A DNA stretch of 64,000 nucleotides, taken from positions 2,294,001 to 2,358,000 of the forward strand of contig CM065880.1 in NCBI GenBank assembly GCA_033439255.1, given 5' to 3'. Below, piece by piece: positions 12,695 to 23,772 of the stretch. The DNA is from Hericium rajendrae (taxonomy: Eukaryota; Basidiomycota; Agaricomycetes; Russulales; Hericiaceae). Both the position numbers and the translations under genes were made by a program. The notes under the pieces are model-generated. The model did no database searches, was not told the DNA's origin, and saw nothing but the letters and a program-made list of their open reading frames with translations. Each line of letters opens with the position of its first letter. Within the stretch, counting starts at the first letter, position 1.

Positions 12695-13353
12695 GGTGTG
12701 GGTTTACAATAGACGGCAGAAGAGGGTTAGAGAGTACAAACACAAATGGGAGCGTTGCGGTATTATTTAACGGTCGTCGTGGCCCGGAGTCGTTAGGACC
12801 TGGAGCATGAATCTGGAGCAGATGCCGACCCGCATGTGATTTACCCCGCAACCCCGCACTGTGCCGCACGATGCCGAGCACCAATGGCCGCATGCCCGAC
12901 GCTTCAACTCACCCCCGCACTCCACTTCTGGGCATGCTGCGTCGGTTCAAAAGCCGCATGTTCACTGCGCGCTCTATCGCCGTCTCGGGATGTCTTCCGG
13001 CTTGCGCCTTCGGGCACCAGTTACCGTAGTCGCATGACTTCTCAAAGGATGCAATCCATCGTGAGCAAGTCACTTTCTGTCACTTTCTGCGGTGCAATAC
13101 TTGGCGGGTGATCTCACAACATCCAAGGCATCTCCATTCGTGAGCAAAAGACGCCATCGCCATCTAAACTTACACTTATACGTCGCATCAACGTAACCCT
13201 TCGGTGCCTTGGCGCGCGCGCCCGTCTTCTTCCGATCACGCCACCAGCTCTAGAGCGGGAACCCGCACATCGTCGACGGGGTTCCGTATCGTCTTCTACG
13301 GCGACACGTCCCGCACCAGGGCTCGGACATGAAGAACCAGCGTGCCCGGTAAC
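12695..13353 (-). promoter_or_regulatory. Isocitrate lyase upstream region
   Basis: About 660 bp separate the ICL start from the ALG7 stop. A TATTTAA/TTAAATAA box near 12764-12772, about 70-80 bp upstream of the ATG on the minus strand, is a plausible TATA element. I see no open frame with coding character. The region must hold the ICL promoter and the ALG7 3' end. Confidence 0.4.
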
Positions 13354-15117
13354 CTAGCGCCTGTCGCCGTCATAGACGAGATTGGACAATCCATACCTCA
13401 CGACAAAGGCGAGAATGCTCCCCGCAACCTATAAAGGCTCCGTCAGACACGCCAAGCACGCCTGTGACGTGCAGTACTCGCCTGGACGCAGATGAGCACT
13501 TGCACTAGCTTCTTCTCTCCCATGGGGCCCAATCGCAGGAGCAGGAAGTTCAGGATCGTGAGATTCGTCGATTCCAGGATGTTGCCTGTAGTCGGATGTA
13601 TGGTAAGCTCTGATAGGCCTAGAGCTGAGAATGTCCGAAGGACAATGACAGTAAGGCTGGAAGGAGGCTTGATGAAGAGCGTCTTAGACGGATAGAGGAG
13701 GCCCGTGCCGGGATCGAACCTATGTGTCCTTCATCAGACGAGATACTCAGGAAAGATGAAATCGACTTACCGAGGCACTCTGTGGCGAGGGCATGGTACG
13801 AGTCCGAACAGTTGGGGACAGGAAAGGATGAAATTGAATATCTGGGGCAGGAAGAACAGCAACAAGGTCTTCGAGAAATGTGCTTGAATGCCGACGACGG
13901 CGAAGGCCATACCCGTCACGTAGCAGAGCGTATCACCTGGAAATGCTCGCGCGGGGTACCTGCAGAAAATTAGCCCTTCTTCATCTCACACACCGGAGTG
14001 GATGTACCAATTATGATAGAGGAATCCTAAGCAGACACCTATGAGGGGCAGCATGAAGTACAGACTGAATAGGTGCCTTTCGACTAGTTCCTTGCTGCCA
14101 TATGCCATTCCTGCACTCCATACCCCGCCGACCTCTACCTCCGCTGGATTCCCCATGAGATGGAGAGGAATGCGGAAGTCCACTGGCCATGGTAGGTACA
14201 ATAAGTCATTGAGAGCAACAGAAATGGCTATGACCAGAGCTTGCGAGACCTCGGCGCCATTGATTCCGGCAAGAATGTTAATACTGTTCGTGGAAAACGT
14301 TGAAAGAAGGGACATATAAAGGTAGTACAAGGGGCCTATTCAAGCGATGTCATTATTTGCAATAGGAACAGAGAAGGAGAAACGTACCTAGATCCAGCAA
14401 TGTGCCAAAGATCGGACGAAGTGGAAGGGGCACCACGACGTGCGTATTTCCGCGCTCCGCGTAATACACCATCAACAGCGGGATAGAAGCAATAATCGGG
14501 ATTGGCAGCTTGTGTCGCCACCGGATGTCAAAGACGTCATCCAGAAAGCCAAGCATGGTGGCCATGAGGAGCGAGAGGAGCGAGGATAGATACACCGACA
14601 GCTTCGCCCGATTCAGCTGTCAGAATTCTAACAATTACGCAGACGACGACAGGATCACACCTGATAGTGCGGGAATGCATTGATAATTATGCCCTCGTGG
14701 ACAGTATACTGATTATGGGAGTCGCCGAGGGAGATGGTCGAGAATGCGAACGGGATGAAGATTATGAGCAGCAGAATGTATATTGATGCGCAGACTAGAC
14801 CAAGGCTTTCTGGGCTACCCAAAGATATGTATCATGAGAAAGAGCCAATTTCAGGGTGGATTGACGTACATAGGATTGCTGTAGGTCTTGAGCAGATCTC
14901 TGCCTTTGAGATTAGCTTGGATAAATGTCGATCCAAGGGCAGGGACGAGGTAGAGAGTCGCCACGAGAGCAGCTATGGAGAGTCCAACTGAGATATGAAG
15001 AACAGGGAGCTGTGGCACTGGCTCCACCAGAGGACGAACTATGAACCATGCTGCGACAGGGATGAGTGACAGCAGCAGGACAGATGGCAGCGGCCTCGGG
15101 GCTATGGGATTTGGCAT
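13354..15117 (-). CDS. ALG7: UDP-GlcNAc:dolichyl-phosphate GlcNAc-1-phosphotransferase
   Basis: Seven exons (15117-14870, 14814-14661, 14616-14388, 14335-14008, 13959-13771, 13719-13482, 13428-13354) give 486 residues. The enzyme makes GlcNAc-PP-dolichol, the first step of N-glycan assembly at the ER membrane, and is the tunicamycin target. Signatures are [20 protein letters not shown] with the metal-binding Asp pair, [16 protein letters not shown], and a series of hydrophobic membrane helices. The intron between exons 6 and 7 begins GCGAGT and ends AG, a GC-AG intron; without it the conserved C-terminus ([10 protein letters not shown]) would be lost. An open frame extends upstream to 15522 but carries no family signal, so the Met at 15117 is preferred. 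Confidence 0.92.
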
Positions 15118-15337
15118 CCTGGAGGCTTCGTGAAATCCGTCTTGCTGTAGAATACGTGCAGTGGCTAGACCTCCTGTCTTGAACGGATGACCTAAGATGT
15201 CGGATGCATACAGCAGAGATAGGATGAAAGGAACCAAGGGTGCAGCATGCACGCGCGCCTGCACGATGTCGACGTGTAAAGCTGTGAGACGCGTCGAGAA
15301 CCACGACACGCCAATCAACGCGTCCGTGACCGTGGCT
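15118..15337. promoter_or_regulatory. Bidirectional promoter between ALG7 and SET-TAD3
   Basis: Only 220 bp separate the two start codons, which point away from each other, so both genes must be driven from this interval. No canonical TATA box is evident. Confidence 0.5.
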
Positions 15338-17165
15338 ATGTCCGCCTCCTCCTCCAATCCGCCTTCGGCTGCAGAACCATCGACGGCACACCGCGCACCT
15401 GAACATCTGAACAACACCGGATGCGAGATCAGATATGCTGAGGGGAAAGGACGAGGTATCTTTGGTATGTTAGACTGATATCTATAATTCCCAAGAATCG
15501 ACAAATTGATCTTCGTTTGCACCCTTCAGCAACGCGGAGTATACCAGCCCAAACATTGGTAGAAATAAGCCCCGTCCTACTTTTCTCAGCTGAGGAGTAT
15601 GAACGTCATGGAAAGTATACTGTCTTAGATCACTACACCTTCAAGTGGAGGGATGGCCGTATGGCATTGGCGTTAGGTCTCGGTATGCACCCGCTCTCCT
15701 AATGATTTCAGGATATCATATGTGAACATCGCACAGGATCCCTGTTCAACCATTCTGAACACCCCAACGTCTCTTACACAATCGACTCTACCACTGACTC
15801 CATCCGTTATACAACTGCGCGGCGGATCGAGCCAGACGAGGAGCTCTGCATATTCTACGGTCATAAGCTGTGGTTTGATGCTGTCGATGGCATACCAAAT
15901 TTCAGCACGGCTTTTGAAGAACTGGATGATGGCTGGGGAGGATTGACTTCCGTAACCGGCCTCGAGGGAGAACCTCGCCACATTGGAAATCCATTCGAGG
16001 ATGGGGACCCTACCGATATCATTCCCGAAGAAGAGCTTCCCTTCATCCGAATCAAGACCATTCCAGAAGATATCGAGGAGGGGACGATGGTTGAAGTGCG
16101 GACTCGTAAGCAAACTCTACCTTGATCCGAGTAGTGGTCTGACGCTTGTATACAGTGCAGGCATGGGCCGTCGATATCCCTGATCCGCGGCATACGACTG
16201 TAATGTTGAAGTCAGACGGACTCCTCTCATCCGCGCGCATCTCCACTGACCACCACCCAGATGGCTCCGCCAGTCCGGCTTCGACACGCCCACTCTTTCC
16301 CACCTGAAGCGCGTCCGCAAGTCTGTGAAATCATCCACTCTTCTCATCGGGCCCTCGGAGGCCGCTCCTGTCCTCCCAGACGACCGTGACCTCAGGCTGT
16401 CCGAGCCGTACCTGATCTCCATCCCGATGACTGCTGCGCTTACTCAAACGTCGTTGCAACTAAAGAACACGCTCTGGCCCACCGTCTTTGCCCCGCGACG
16501 CAAGGGCGAGCCCGAGCCCTGGATCCGCGCTAAAGTCCTCTGGGCGCAGCGCGCAATGCAGACAATCGTGTGCGAGGCCCAGCGCATGCACAGTTCAGGC
16601 GAGGTACATCCACTGCTCATCTGCATGCGCCATTTCTGACAGCCCTCCGAATCAGCTCCCGATCGTCTCCTACGTCCCGCCGCCATACGACAGCCCCGAC
16701 GACTTCACACCGTTTATGAGCCACGACACGCGCATGACCGCCTGCCACCCCCTCCGCCACTCAGTCCTCAATGTGATCCGCCAAATCGCAGACCACCGCA
16801 GCACCACTTCTTCGCGCCCCTCTCGCGCTGTCTCTCCCTCCGTCGATGTGCCGACTCTGCCCATCTCGTTTTCTGGGACGGACACACCGCGGGCAGAGAC
16901 GCAGCGGAACGGGCAGGGCTACCTGCTGACAGGGCTGACGCTGTTCACGACACACGAGCCGTGCATCATGTGCTCGATGGCGCTGCTTCATTCGCGCGTG
17001 AAGGAGGTCGTCTACCTCGTCCCCATGGACAAGACGGGCGGGTGCGGCGGCGTGGCGTGTGTGCCTCGGCTGGAGGGTGTGAATCATAGGTTCAGCATAG
17101 GGCGTTGGACGGGGACGCTGGAGGGTGTCGATGATATTCGGATAGACGACGATGTGGACGCTTGA
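15338..17165 (+). CDS. TAD3: SET-domain / TAD3 (tRNA adenosine deaminase subunit) fusion
   Basis: Six exons (15338-15464, 15530-15682, 15737-16105, 16156-16210, 16261-16603, 16656-17165) give one 518-residue frame. Residues about 27-140 are a small SET domain: EGKGRGIFATRSIP, SLFNHSEHPNVSY and EELCIFYG, the cofactor-binding and catalytic knots of protein methyltransferases. The C-terminal half is the ADAT3/TAD3 subunit: zinc ligands in HSV and PCIMC, then GCGGVACVPRLEGVNHRF. The HSV tripeptide in place of HAE is the inactive-subunit hallmark; TAD3 pairs with TAD2 to convert A34 to inosine in tRNA anticodons. No stop or alternative start separates the parts, so a true fusion is likely, but an unannotated promoter between them cannot be excluded. 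Confidence 0.88.
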
Positions 17166-17491
17166 TCTAACCAAAATGTACCAGTGCATTGCTCTCTTGC
17201 AGCGCTTGATATTTTTGCACAACATAGTCACTTGATTCCTACACCTGCGATCTACTTCAACCTATTCGTACAGGCAACGCCTCGACGCCTCTAAGGTACG
17301 GAACGAGAACTAGCGATCGGAAAAAAATATGCATATAGTTGAGAATGAAGAAAGCGAAGAAACCAGACCTTTTTAAGTTCCTATATGGGTCCTTATAATA
17401 GTTAGAGTGCAAGACGTGTGCGACGGTATGTCAATATGGAGAATAAAAACGGCGTCCAGCTACCCGACCCCCCGTACGCGCAGTCGCCGCC
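17166..17491. other. Convergent 3' intergenic
   Basis: Short AT-rich spacer between the stop codons of the SET-TAD3 gene and malic enzyme. It should contain both polyadenylation regions. No gene is seen. Confidence 0.4.
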
Positions 17492-19850
17492 TTACATGTT
17501 GCTCGTCTCGGCGGCGTGCGGGCGCCACATCTGCTCCTTGATGTAGGCGAGCAGGGTGTTGTCCGTGACGTGGCGTAGCGCAGGGGAGTTGTCCACGTTC
17601 TGCAACACACAGCATCAGCGCTGCGTCCGACCAATCAACGAAAAGCAACGCACCGCATTCTGTGCCGCGCGAATGACGGCCAGCGAAATGCGCGCGCTGA
17701 TGTCCCTGATCCTGTCCAGGCGGGGGTAGACCAGCCCCGCGGCGGTCTCCTCCTTCGTGAGGGAGCTCGCGAGCGCGACGGATGCTTGCTCGATCATCGT
17801 ATCCGTCACGCGGCTCGCCTTGGAGAGCAGGGAGCCGAGCCCGATGCCGGGGAAGACGTACATGTTGTTGCCCTGGCCGGGCTCGAAAGTTTTGGAGTCA
17901 CGGGTGATGGTGCGGTAGGGCGAACCAGATGCGAAGATCACCTTGCCGTTGGTCCTGTGATGAGTTAGGGGTCAGTCTGGAATATAGCATCGGAGAGGCG
18001 GATTTTTCTACCATTCAAAGGCGTCCTCGTAGTCGATCTCGCTCAAAGAGACAGGATTGGAGAGAGGGAAGACAATCGGACGTTCATTATGGGCCATCAT
18101 CGCGTCAATGACCTCCTTGCTGAACGCATTCTAGGGAATCCACGGAGTGAGAATCGACAGCTCGATGGATAACACGGGATAACTCACGCGCATAGTGCTC
18201 AATCCAAGGAGAGCAGTAGGCTTGACATAGTTGATGATGTCGACCAGGTTCGTGAGCGGAGGACCCTCGTAGTCGGTGCGCGCAAAGACTGTGCATACAC
18301 AGGGTCAAAATCGACCACGCAAGCCAAAATTAATCACCTACACTTCTTATGCTCCTGAAGGCCCTTTCTATCAGCCGTAATCAAGCCCTTCGAATCGACG
18401 GTCTGCAAATTAATCAATATAGTATTCTGATGATTGCAGAGGATCTGCATCACATACCCAAATTTGCTTCGTCGCATCAGCCTCGCTCATGCTGAGGAAC
18501 TTGAAGAACGAGAGAAGCTGCTTCGCAACGCCGATCCCTGCGGAGCCGGCGCCAAAGAACAAGATCCTCTGCTCTGACAATGGCCGGCCAGACGCCTGGG
18601 CCGAGAGGCGCGCAGCATTGAGGAATCCGGACAATACAACAGCGCCAGTGCCTTGAACCTACGCCGTGGTCGTTGATTACCAAATCTCGGGGGCGTGGGG
18701 GGAAATAACTCACGTCGTCGTTGAAGCACTTGTACTGGCTACGGAATTTGGCCAGGTACCTGAATGCGTTGTCCGTGGAGAAATCCTCGAACTGAACGAG
18801 CAGGTTGGGGAAGACCTCCGTCATGGCTTCCATGAATTCCTCCATGAACTCATCCATCTGTTTGACATTGACATGAAGGAATGGAACGGCACAAGGGGAC
18901 GATTACATACCTCCTCCGTGCTCGGGCGGGGACGACGGACCCCGATGTAGAGGGGATCATCGAGGTATTTTTGGGTGTTGGTGCCCAAGTCGAGGCAGAT
19001 GGGGACCTATGGTGCGATGATATATGATTTAGCAGGGCATCAGACGCTGAGGTCATGAGATACATACCGTCGACAAAGGGCGAATGCCGGCACCAGCGAT
19101 ATACAGATCCCTGCAAGATTGATTAGCAACAGCTCGGAGAACCTATGAGCATCCATACAATTTGCCGATGCTGATTGGAAGACCGTTTGCGCCGAGGTCT
19201 CCAAGTCCGAGGATGCGCGAACCTATCACACTGCACGTCAGGCCGAAATTCAAAAGCCCGAAAGGGATGTGGTTCGACTGACCATCGGTGACGACGGCGA
19301 TCCTGGCATCACGGAGATTTGGCCAGGTAGACAGGACTTCGCGAATGCGGCCCTTGTTGCCAATAGAAACGTACAGCCCCTCAGGCCGGCGCCAGATGTG
19401 CGAGTAACTCTGGCAGGCGTCACCGACCTATCAAAAGCAGTACCTAGTGAGTTACGTAAATGAAAATGTCTTCGGAGTCATCTCACTGTGGGGGTATACA
19501 GAATTGGGACCATTTCCTGAGGGAACGGGTGGCGAGTCAGCAACGCAAAAAACGCGATAGGAAGGCACTAAGAACAGGAGACATACTGGCATGTTTTCGT
19601 ACAACAGGCTGTAGAACAGACCTTGGTCGCGTTCTTTCAAGCCGTTGAGGTAGATGTACTTCTCGAGACCATTGTTTTTGGAGCGCAGCTGGTTCAGGGT
19701 GCGTGCACGATGTATGGTCTGGCTGAAGTGAGGGGGAGACACCCTAGAAAAAATCCTAGGGGCAGCCTTGGTAGCGACGTTCAGCTGAGCCTGCATGTCA
19801 GAGAAGTCGTGAATGGGAACAGCGAGGGCGGCGGAGGCGACAGCAGTCAT
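17492..19850 (-). CDS. MAE1: Malic enzyme (NAD(P)-dependent)
   Basis: Thirteen exons, including a 30-nt exon at 19516-19487, sum to 1,677 nt and 558 residues. The enzyme oxidatively decarboxylates malate to pyruvate. Visible motifs are LIYTPT-like [30 protein letters not shown] (site I), [15 protein letters not shown], the Rossmann loop [17 protein letters not shown], and [10 protein letters not shown]. The last exons read [14 protein letters not shown] and end in SNM. The N-terminus lacks a strong mitochondrial presequence, so cytosolic location is a guess. Malic enzyme supplies NADPH or pyruvate and is metabolically linked to isocitrate lyase on two-carbon sources. All junctions are GT-AG and the frame is intact. 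Confidence 0.93.
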
Positions 19851-20685
19851 GGCAAAATATATACGGTAGGCGAAGCGAAAGAAGCGCTGTGAATGATGGG
19901 ATGCTTGAGACTCGGAGAAAGGAAATGGGGCGGTTCAAGGAACCTGGGGTAAGTAAACGGAGAGTATATATACAAATCGTGCGACATGTTCTCATTCCGG
20001 TGACTGAAATAAGCACGGAAAGTGCAGAGCATTCTCACCGGACACGATCGTACGTTCTGGAGCCGATCTTTGTTGCTGAAAGTCCGTATGATCACATAAA
20101 TGGATGAGTCCCCAACGCTTTCCCCACAATCGAACAGCTTCCTTCAGCCACTTCGCTCCATATCCGGCAATGCAAGATCGTGCACCGTACCTCGGCGAGA
20201 CCCGGAGCGCCTAATTTGCGTTGACAAGCCTAACAAGACTGTGCATGCCCACCGCGAAGTCGATTAAGGAGGTCCGCAAAGGAGCGTACGCGCAGAAACG
20301 GCTCACGCGACGGACCATGTGAGTCCCGAAATCCGGTCGTGTGCTCAAATCTGAACTGGGACGCTTCAATTGCGCCGTCTTACGGAAGACCGCGGAACGT
20401 ATGGGCTCGTCGCCTGGTCATGATGATGAAACGGACGCACTGCCGACCTGAAGAGGGACGAAGCCTGCGGATATGCCAAAGCATGACCTATCACGGAGGA
20501 ACTGATGGGGCAGCAGTTAATGGTTGAAGCATAGTAGAATAGCAAGAGATAACCGAGCGTCAGACTTGCGCTCACGCCGGAGGTAAACATAGTCCCCCGC
20601 AGGTGAATCCATCCTGTTGGTACTCAGAACGCTCTCCGCATTACCCCACCCTCCCAAACCCGTCTGCAACTCCAGATGCCCCGCC
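19851..20685. other. Intergenic upstream of malic enzyme
   Basis: About 830 bp between the malic enzyme start and the stop of the mL58 gene. It contains the malic enzyme promoter; a TATATAC tract lies near 19965 on the plus strand, about 115 bp upstream of its ATG. No coding region is supported. Confidence 0.4.
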
Positions 20686-21229
20686 CTACCAGAATTCCTT
20701 CCGCTTCTTGCAAATCTCCCGCACAATCAGCTTCTTCTCGCCCCACTGAGCACGGGCGCGCTCGTGCTCTTGGTCACGTCGGTCCAGAGCTACACGCTTC
20801 TGCTGGCGCGAAAGTGGCGTCACCAGTCCAACGAAGCCTCGGAGCAGTTGAACTTCTCTGCAAGCTTTTTGCGCGTGTAAAGCATGGGGTTTGAAGCCCG
20901 CAGGCGCCGCATCTCATCCAACTGCCCCTCTGACAGACGTGGCTTCTGCGCGGCGGCGGGGCGCAGAGGCGGGGGAAGGGGGGCGTCTACTGGCTTGGAG
21001 GACGAAGAGCGGAGGAGCGGCGATGTGGGGTTGGTGGTATATGAGAAGGGCGTGGGTGCAGAGGACGGTGGTCGGTGGATGAACGTCAGATCGTCAGACA
21101 GCGTCGTCATCGACGCCTTTGGGTCATTGACCAGGGGGTCTGGATGACGCATTCGTGGCTTTTCGGGAAGCCGTGTCGAATAATAATCTATTAACATGAT
21201 GAGAGCCTGAAAGGGAGACGTGCCTTCAT
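20686..21229 (-). CDS. MRPL20: Mitochondrial large-subunit ribosomal protein mL58 (MRPL20 family), two apparent 1-nt deletions
   Basis: A single exon starting MKARLPFRLSS, a plausible mitochondrial presequence, leads into YYSTRLPEKPRMRHPDPLVN, then the family core KPRLSEGQLDEMRRLRASNP and RKKLAEKFNCSE, and ends EKKLIVREICKKRKEFW. The frame breaks twice: near 21191 (after LSSC) and near 20833-20838 (after FNCSEA, where FVGLVTPL should follow). The span is 544 nt, exactly two bases short of 182 codons, and each site would be repaired by one extra T or neighbour base. An alternative start at 21197 avoids the first break but loses the presequence. The gene product belongs to the mitoribosome large subunit in fungi. 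Confidence 0.78.
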
Positions 21230-21545
21230 GGTCGTCGGTCAATATGAGGGTTTGCTTTGACGCATTCGTCGCTGTTGAAGGGCGTCTCGGCAAGTTGCGC
21301 CTCGGGCATTCTCAGTTGGCCTCTTTCCGCCCCATGCGAAATTGCCGAATAAGGAAATTTCTGGCGCGCCCCGTCCGGTGCCCGAAATCGAGGCCGGTCT
21401 CCGTTGCGACCCACACAGAAGATAGTCGTTCTGTGTTAAGGCATTCGACCAGACATTCGTCCCAATTCGTCCGTAAGGCAGCTCCCTACTGCGCCACTCC
21501 GAGTCCTACCAACCTAGATGAAGCCTTTGATGTGATCGTCTCATA
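21230..21545. other. Intergenic, no supported gene
   Basis: Short spacer between the mL58 start and the GH115-like fragment. No coding or RNA signal recognised. Confidence 0.35.
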
Positions 21546-22174
21546 ATGACCTTCAGGATCACGGAGCTCATTAAACGCGCTCAGACCTCTCTCCTCGAAG
21601 TGGGCGTGCATAGCGTGCTCGTTCTAACTCACTGCGAGGATACCTCGCAAGTATACTAGTGCGTCACACCATCCTGCTGCGTGGCTTTGTTTCAAACGTA
21701 ATTTTGACACAGCTCCCAGAATACGAGGACCTTTGATCTCGAAGACTAACTATTTGATGCCTCAAGAGATGTCGCCCGCTTTCACAGTGGGTACAATTTC
21801 TACATGTTCAACTCAATTGGGCGGGTGGAGAACGTGTCGGTCACTCCATACACCTCGCCATCGCTGGGTGCGTTCGAGAACAACCGCCCACTCGCGCTCG
21901 GCGTGCAGGACGACGACGATGCGCCGCAGATGACGTACTTCATCCCCATGTTGCAGCTGGGCGTGGAGCCACCCGAATGGGAGGGCGCAGACGGGTTCCC
22001 CGCGAACAGCATCGAGTCTGTGAGGGGGGCTTTCTTGGCGCAGCCCGGGGCGCATATGCTGAGGGTGCGTCGGCGATTCGGGTGCGCTGGACCGGCACTG
22101 ACGCCTCTGTTTCTGCACAGCTGTGGATGATCGAGCCGGCGGCGGTCGTGCAGAAAATTATCATCGGTGAGTAA
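21546..22174 (+). pseudogene. GH115-like C-terminal domain fragment
   Basis: Exons 21546-21658, 21713-22064 and 22121-22174 join to 519 nt in one frame, with canonical GTGCGT donors. The read includes GYNFYMFNSIGRVENVSV, RPLALGVQDDDDAPQMTYFI, then PGAHMLRLWMIEPAAVVQKI, which resembles the C-terminal beta-sandwich of GH115 xylan alpha-glucuronidases (the RPL..., PGAH...L..EP..V.QK pattern). A TAA at 21747-21749 interrupts FDLED and LFDASRDV. The catalytic N-terminal 800 or so residues are not present upstream, where the mL58 gene lies. It is therefore either a truncated pseudogene or a stand-alone C-domain gene. The family assignment rests on memory of the C-terminal pattern and should be tested. 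Confidence 0.45.
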
Positions 22175-23380
22175 TGTTGCTCTGCGTAGTGGCCGTGAGG
22201 CTGACGGCGGCTGGTGCGTTGCACATACGGGTGGGCTATTGCCGAGCTATTTAGGCCTCCGGAAAGCGTGCGGTTGGCTTGAAATCTTTTTATGTGTGAC
22301 ATTTACCATCGCAATGTACTACATTGACGGTCGAAGGCAATATTTTCTCTCTAATAGTTAATACGGAAACAATATGTCGGACAACTAAGCACTGGCACCG
22401 AGCATGTCTTTGCCAAAACAAACAGTGCCAATATGCATGATTGAGGATCCTCGCCAGTAACGGCGGGACATTTAGACATACCAGGGTCTTCCCAACAAAA
22501 TTTCGACACTGGTACACAAGTTGCACAGGCCAAAGTTACACTATTTATGGCATGGCCCTCGGTGCGTTCAAACTGGAGGGCAAGCGAGGGCAGGATACGA
22601 TGGGCGCAGAAATGCAGAGACGCCATCAGCATAAGCTGCGGGGCAATAGAAGGATAGTACGTTGCGTATATTGGCTAGTCGTCGTTCGAGAGTGCTTCAC
22701 CATTGCCACCTTTTAATGTGCCAGTCTGGGGTGATCTCGAGCTCGTAAACTGGATCCTCGTATGCGCAGGCCTTGAACCTTGCGCTTGACCTTGCTCTAA
22801 TCCATGCTACAAGAGGATGAAGTGAAGATTACGAAGGCTGGACCCTCCACACTGACGGAGATGGGAAGGCCGACTATTAAAGCTGGCAGGGGGACAAGTG
22901 ATATTTATATGATCTGGGGCAGTAGTCATACTGATAGCAAAGTGTTGAGGGTTCGCTCGGAGGTTCAACACTCAGAATCCAATCAACAAACACGTCGCAT
23001 GTATGAAGTCATTGTGTGAAGCCGGTAAATCATCACACTCCAAAGTTCCTCTTTCATGATTATTATTATTTAAATAAATAGATAAGATTTCCAAAATCCT
23101 CCGGAACCTCTGGTACAAGACTTGCGTCTATCTAGGGATCATACGGGGTTACTTAGTCTGTCTAGATCTGTCGTGACTGGAACATACTTGGATTACTTGG
23201 ACGCGCATTAATGTATGCGAGTTGCCAAAATTTCAAGGGCTGTCTGCCCGAGTCCGGCGAAAAATCACGCGGTGTCTTCGACGGCCTTGATCTTGTATTC
23301 AAGGAGCTGCTGACTTCTGCTAAGTTAATTACGCGGAATAGATGTCATCCATTTGTGTCTATCTACGGGGCAAGACGACT
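22175..23380. other. Gene-free stretch
   Basis: About 1.2 kb with no coding signal that I can support on either strand. An AT-rich patch with an ATT/AAT run lies near 23060-23090. Confidence 0.4.
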
Positions 23381-23401
23381 CATCAATTGGCCAACACCAA
23401 A

Positions 23402-23560
23402 CGGTTTCCTCTTCACGTACCATGGCCCAGACATGGGGACCGCTGACACGCCGGTGCAATGGTTGCCTAGCTCACTATGGCTGTCTTCAAAAATCTCCAC
23501 ATACGATCTCATACGTTGCCTTAAAGTAAGTTATCTCGCTTGTTGGCATGATCTTCTCGC
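23402..23560 (+). pseudogene. Truncated tandem duplicate of the downstream F-box 5' end
   Basis: This stretch repeats the start of the next gene: ADTPVQWLPS matches ADTPVQWLPT there, and LIRCLK matches LIRCHK, followed in both by an intron donor and similar intron sequence. A small indel after the shared CTCACTA shifts the frame, and nothing of the gene body follows. It is a partial duplication about 350 bp upstream of its parent. Confidence 0.6.
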
Positions 23561-23772
23561 CCTCGTAGATAAAGTTCAGTTACAACAATCGCAAATCTTC
23601 TCGCAAATCAAAGCAACAATTGGCAAACTTGGACCGAGCTCAAGCTAATTATAGGCTCCTGACGATATATCGGAATCTCCATACATGGAATATATTCTTG
23701 TCAGCCCACAAGGCAAGACGACCTATCATCTGGCCAACAGAAAACAGCTCCCTCTTCACGTCTTTACCCACT

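Noticed and set aside
13690-13730. tRNA-like GGGATCGAACC string
   Set aside because: It lies within an ALG7 exon coding FDPGTGLL and lacks a matching A box or cloverleaf.
14851-15522. N-terminal extension of ALG7 up to 15522
   Set aside because: The added residues have no ALG7 similarity and overlap the SET-TAD3 gene, whose SET motifs are clear on the other strand.
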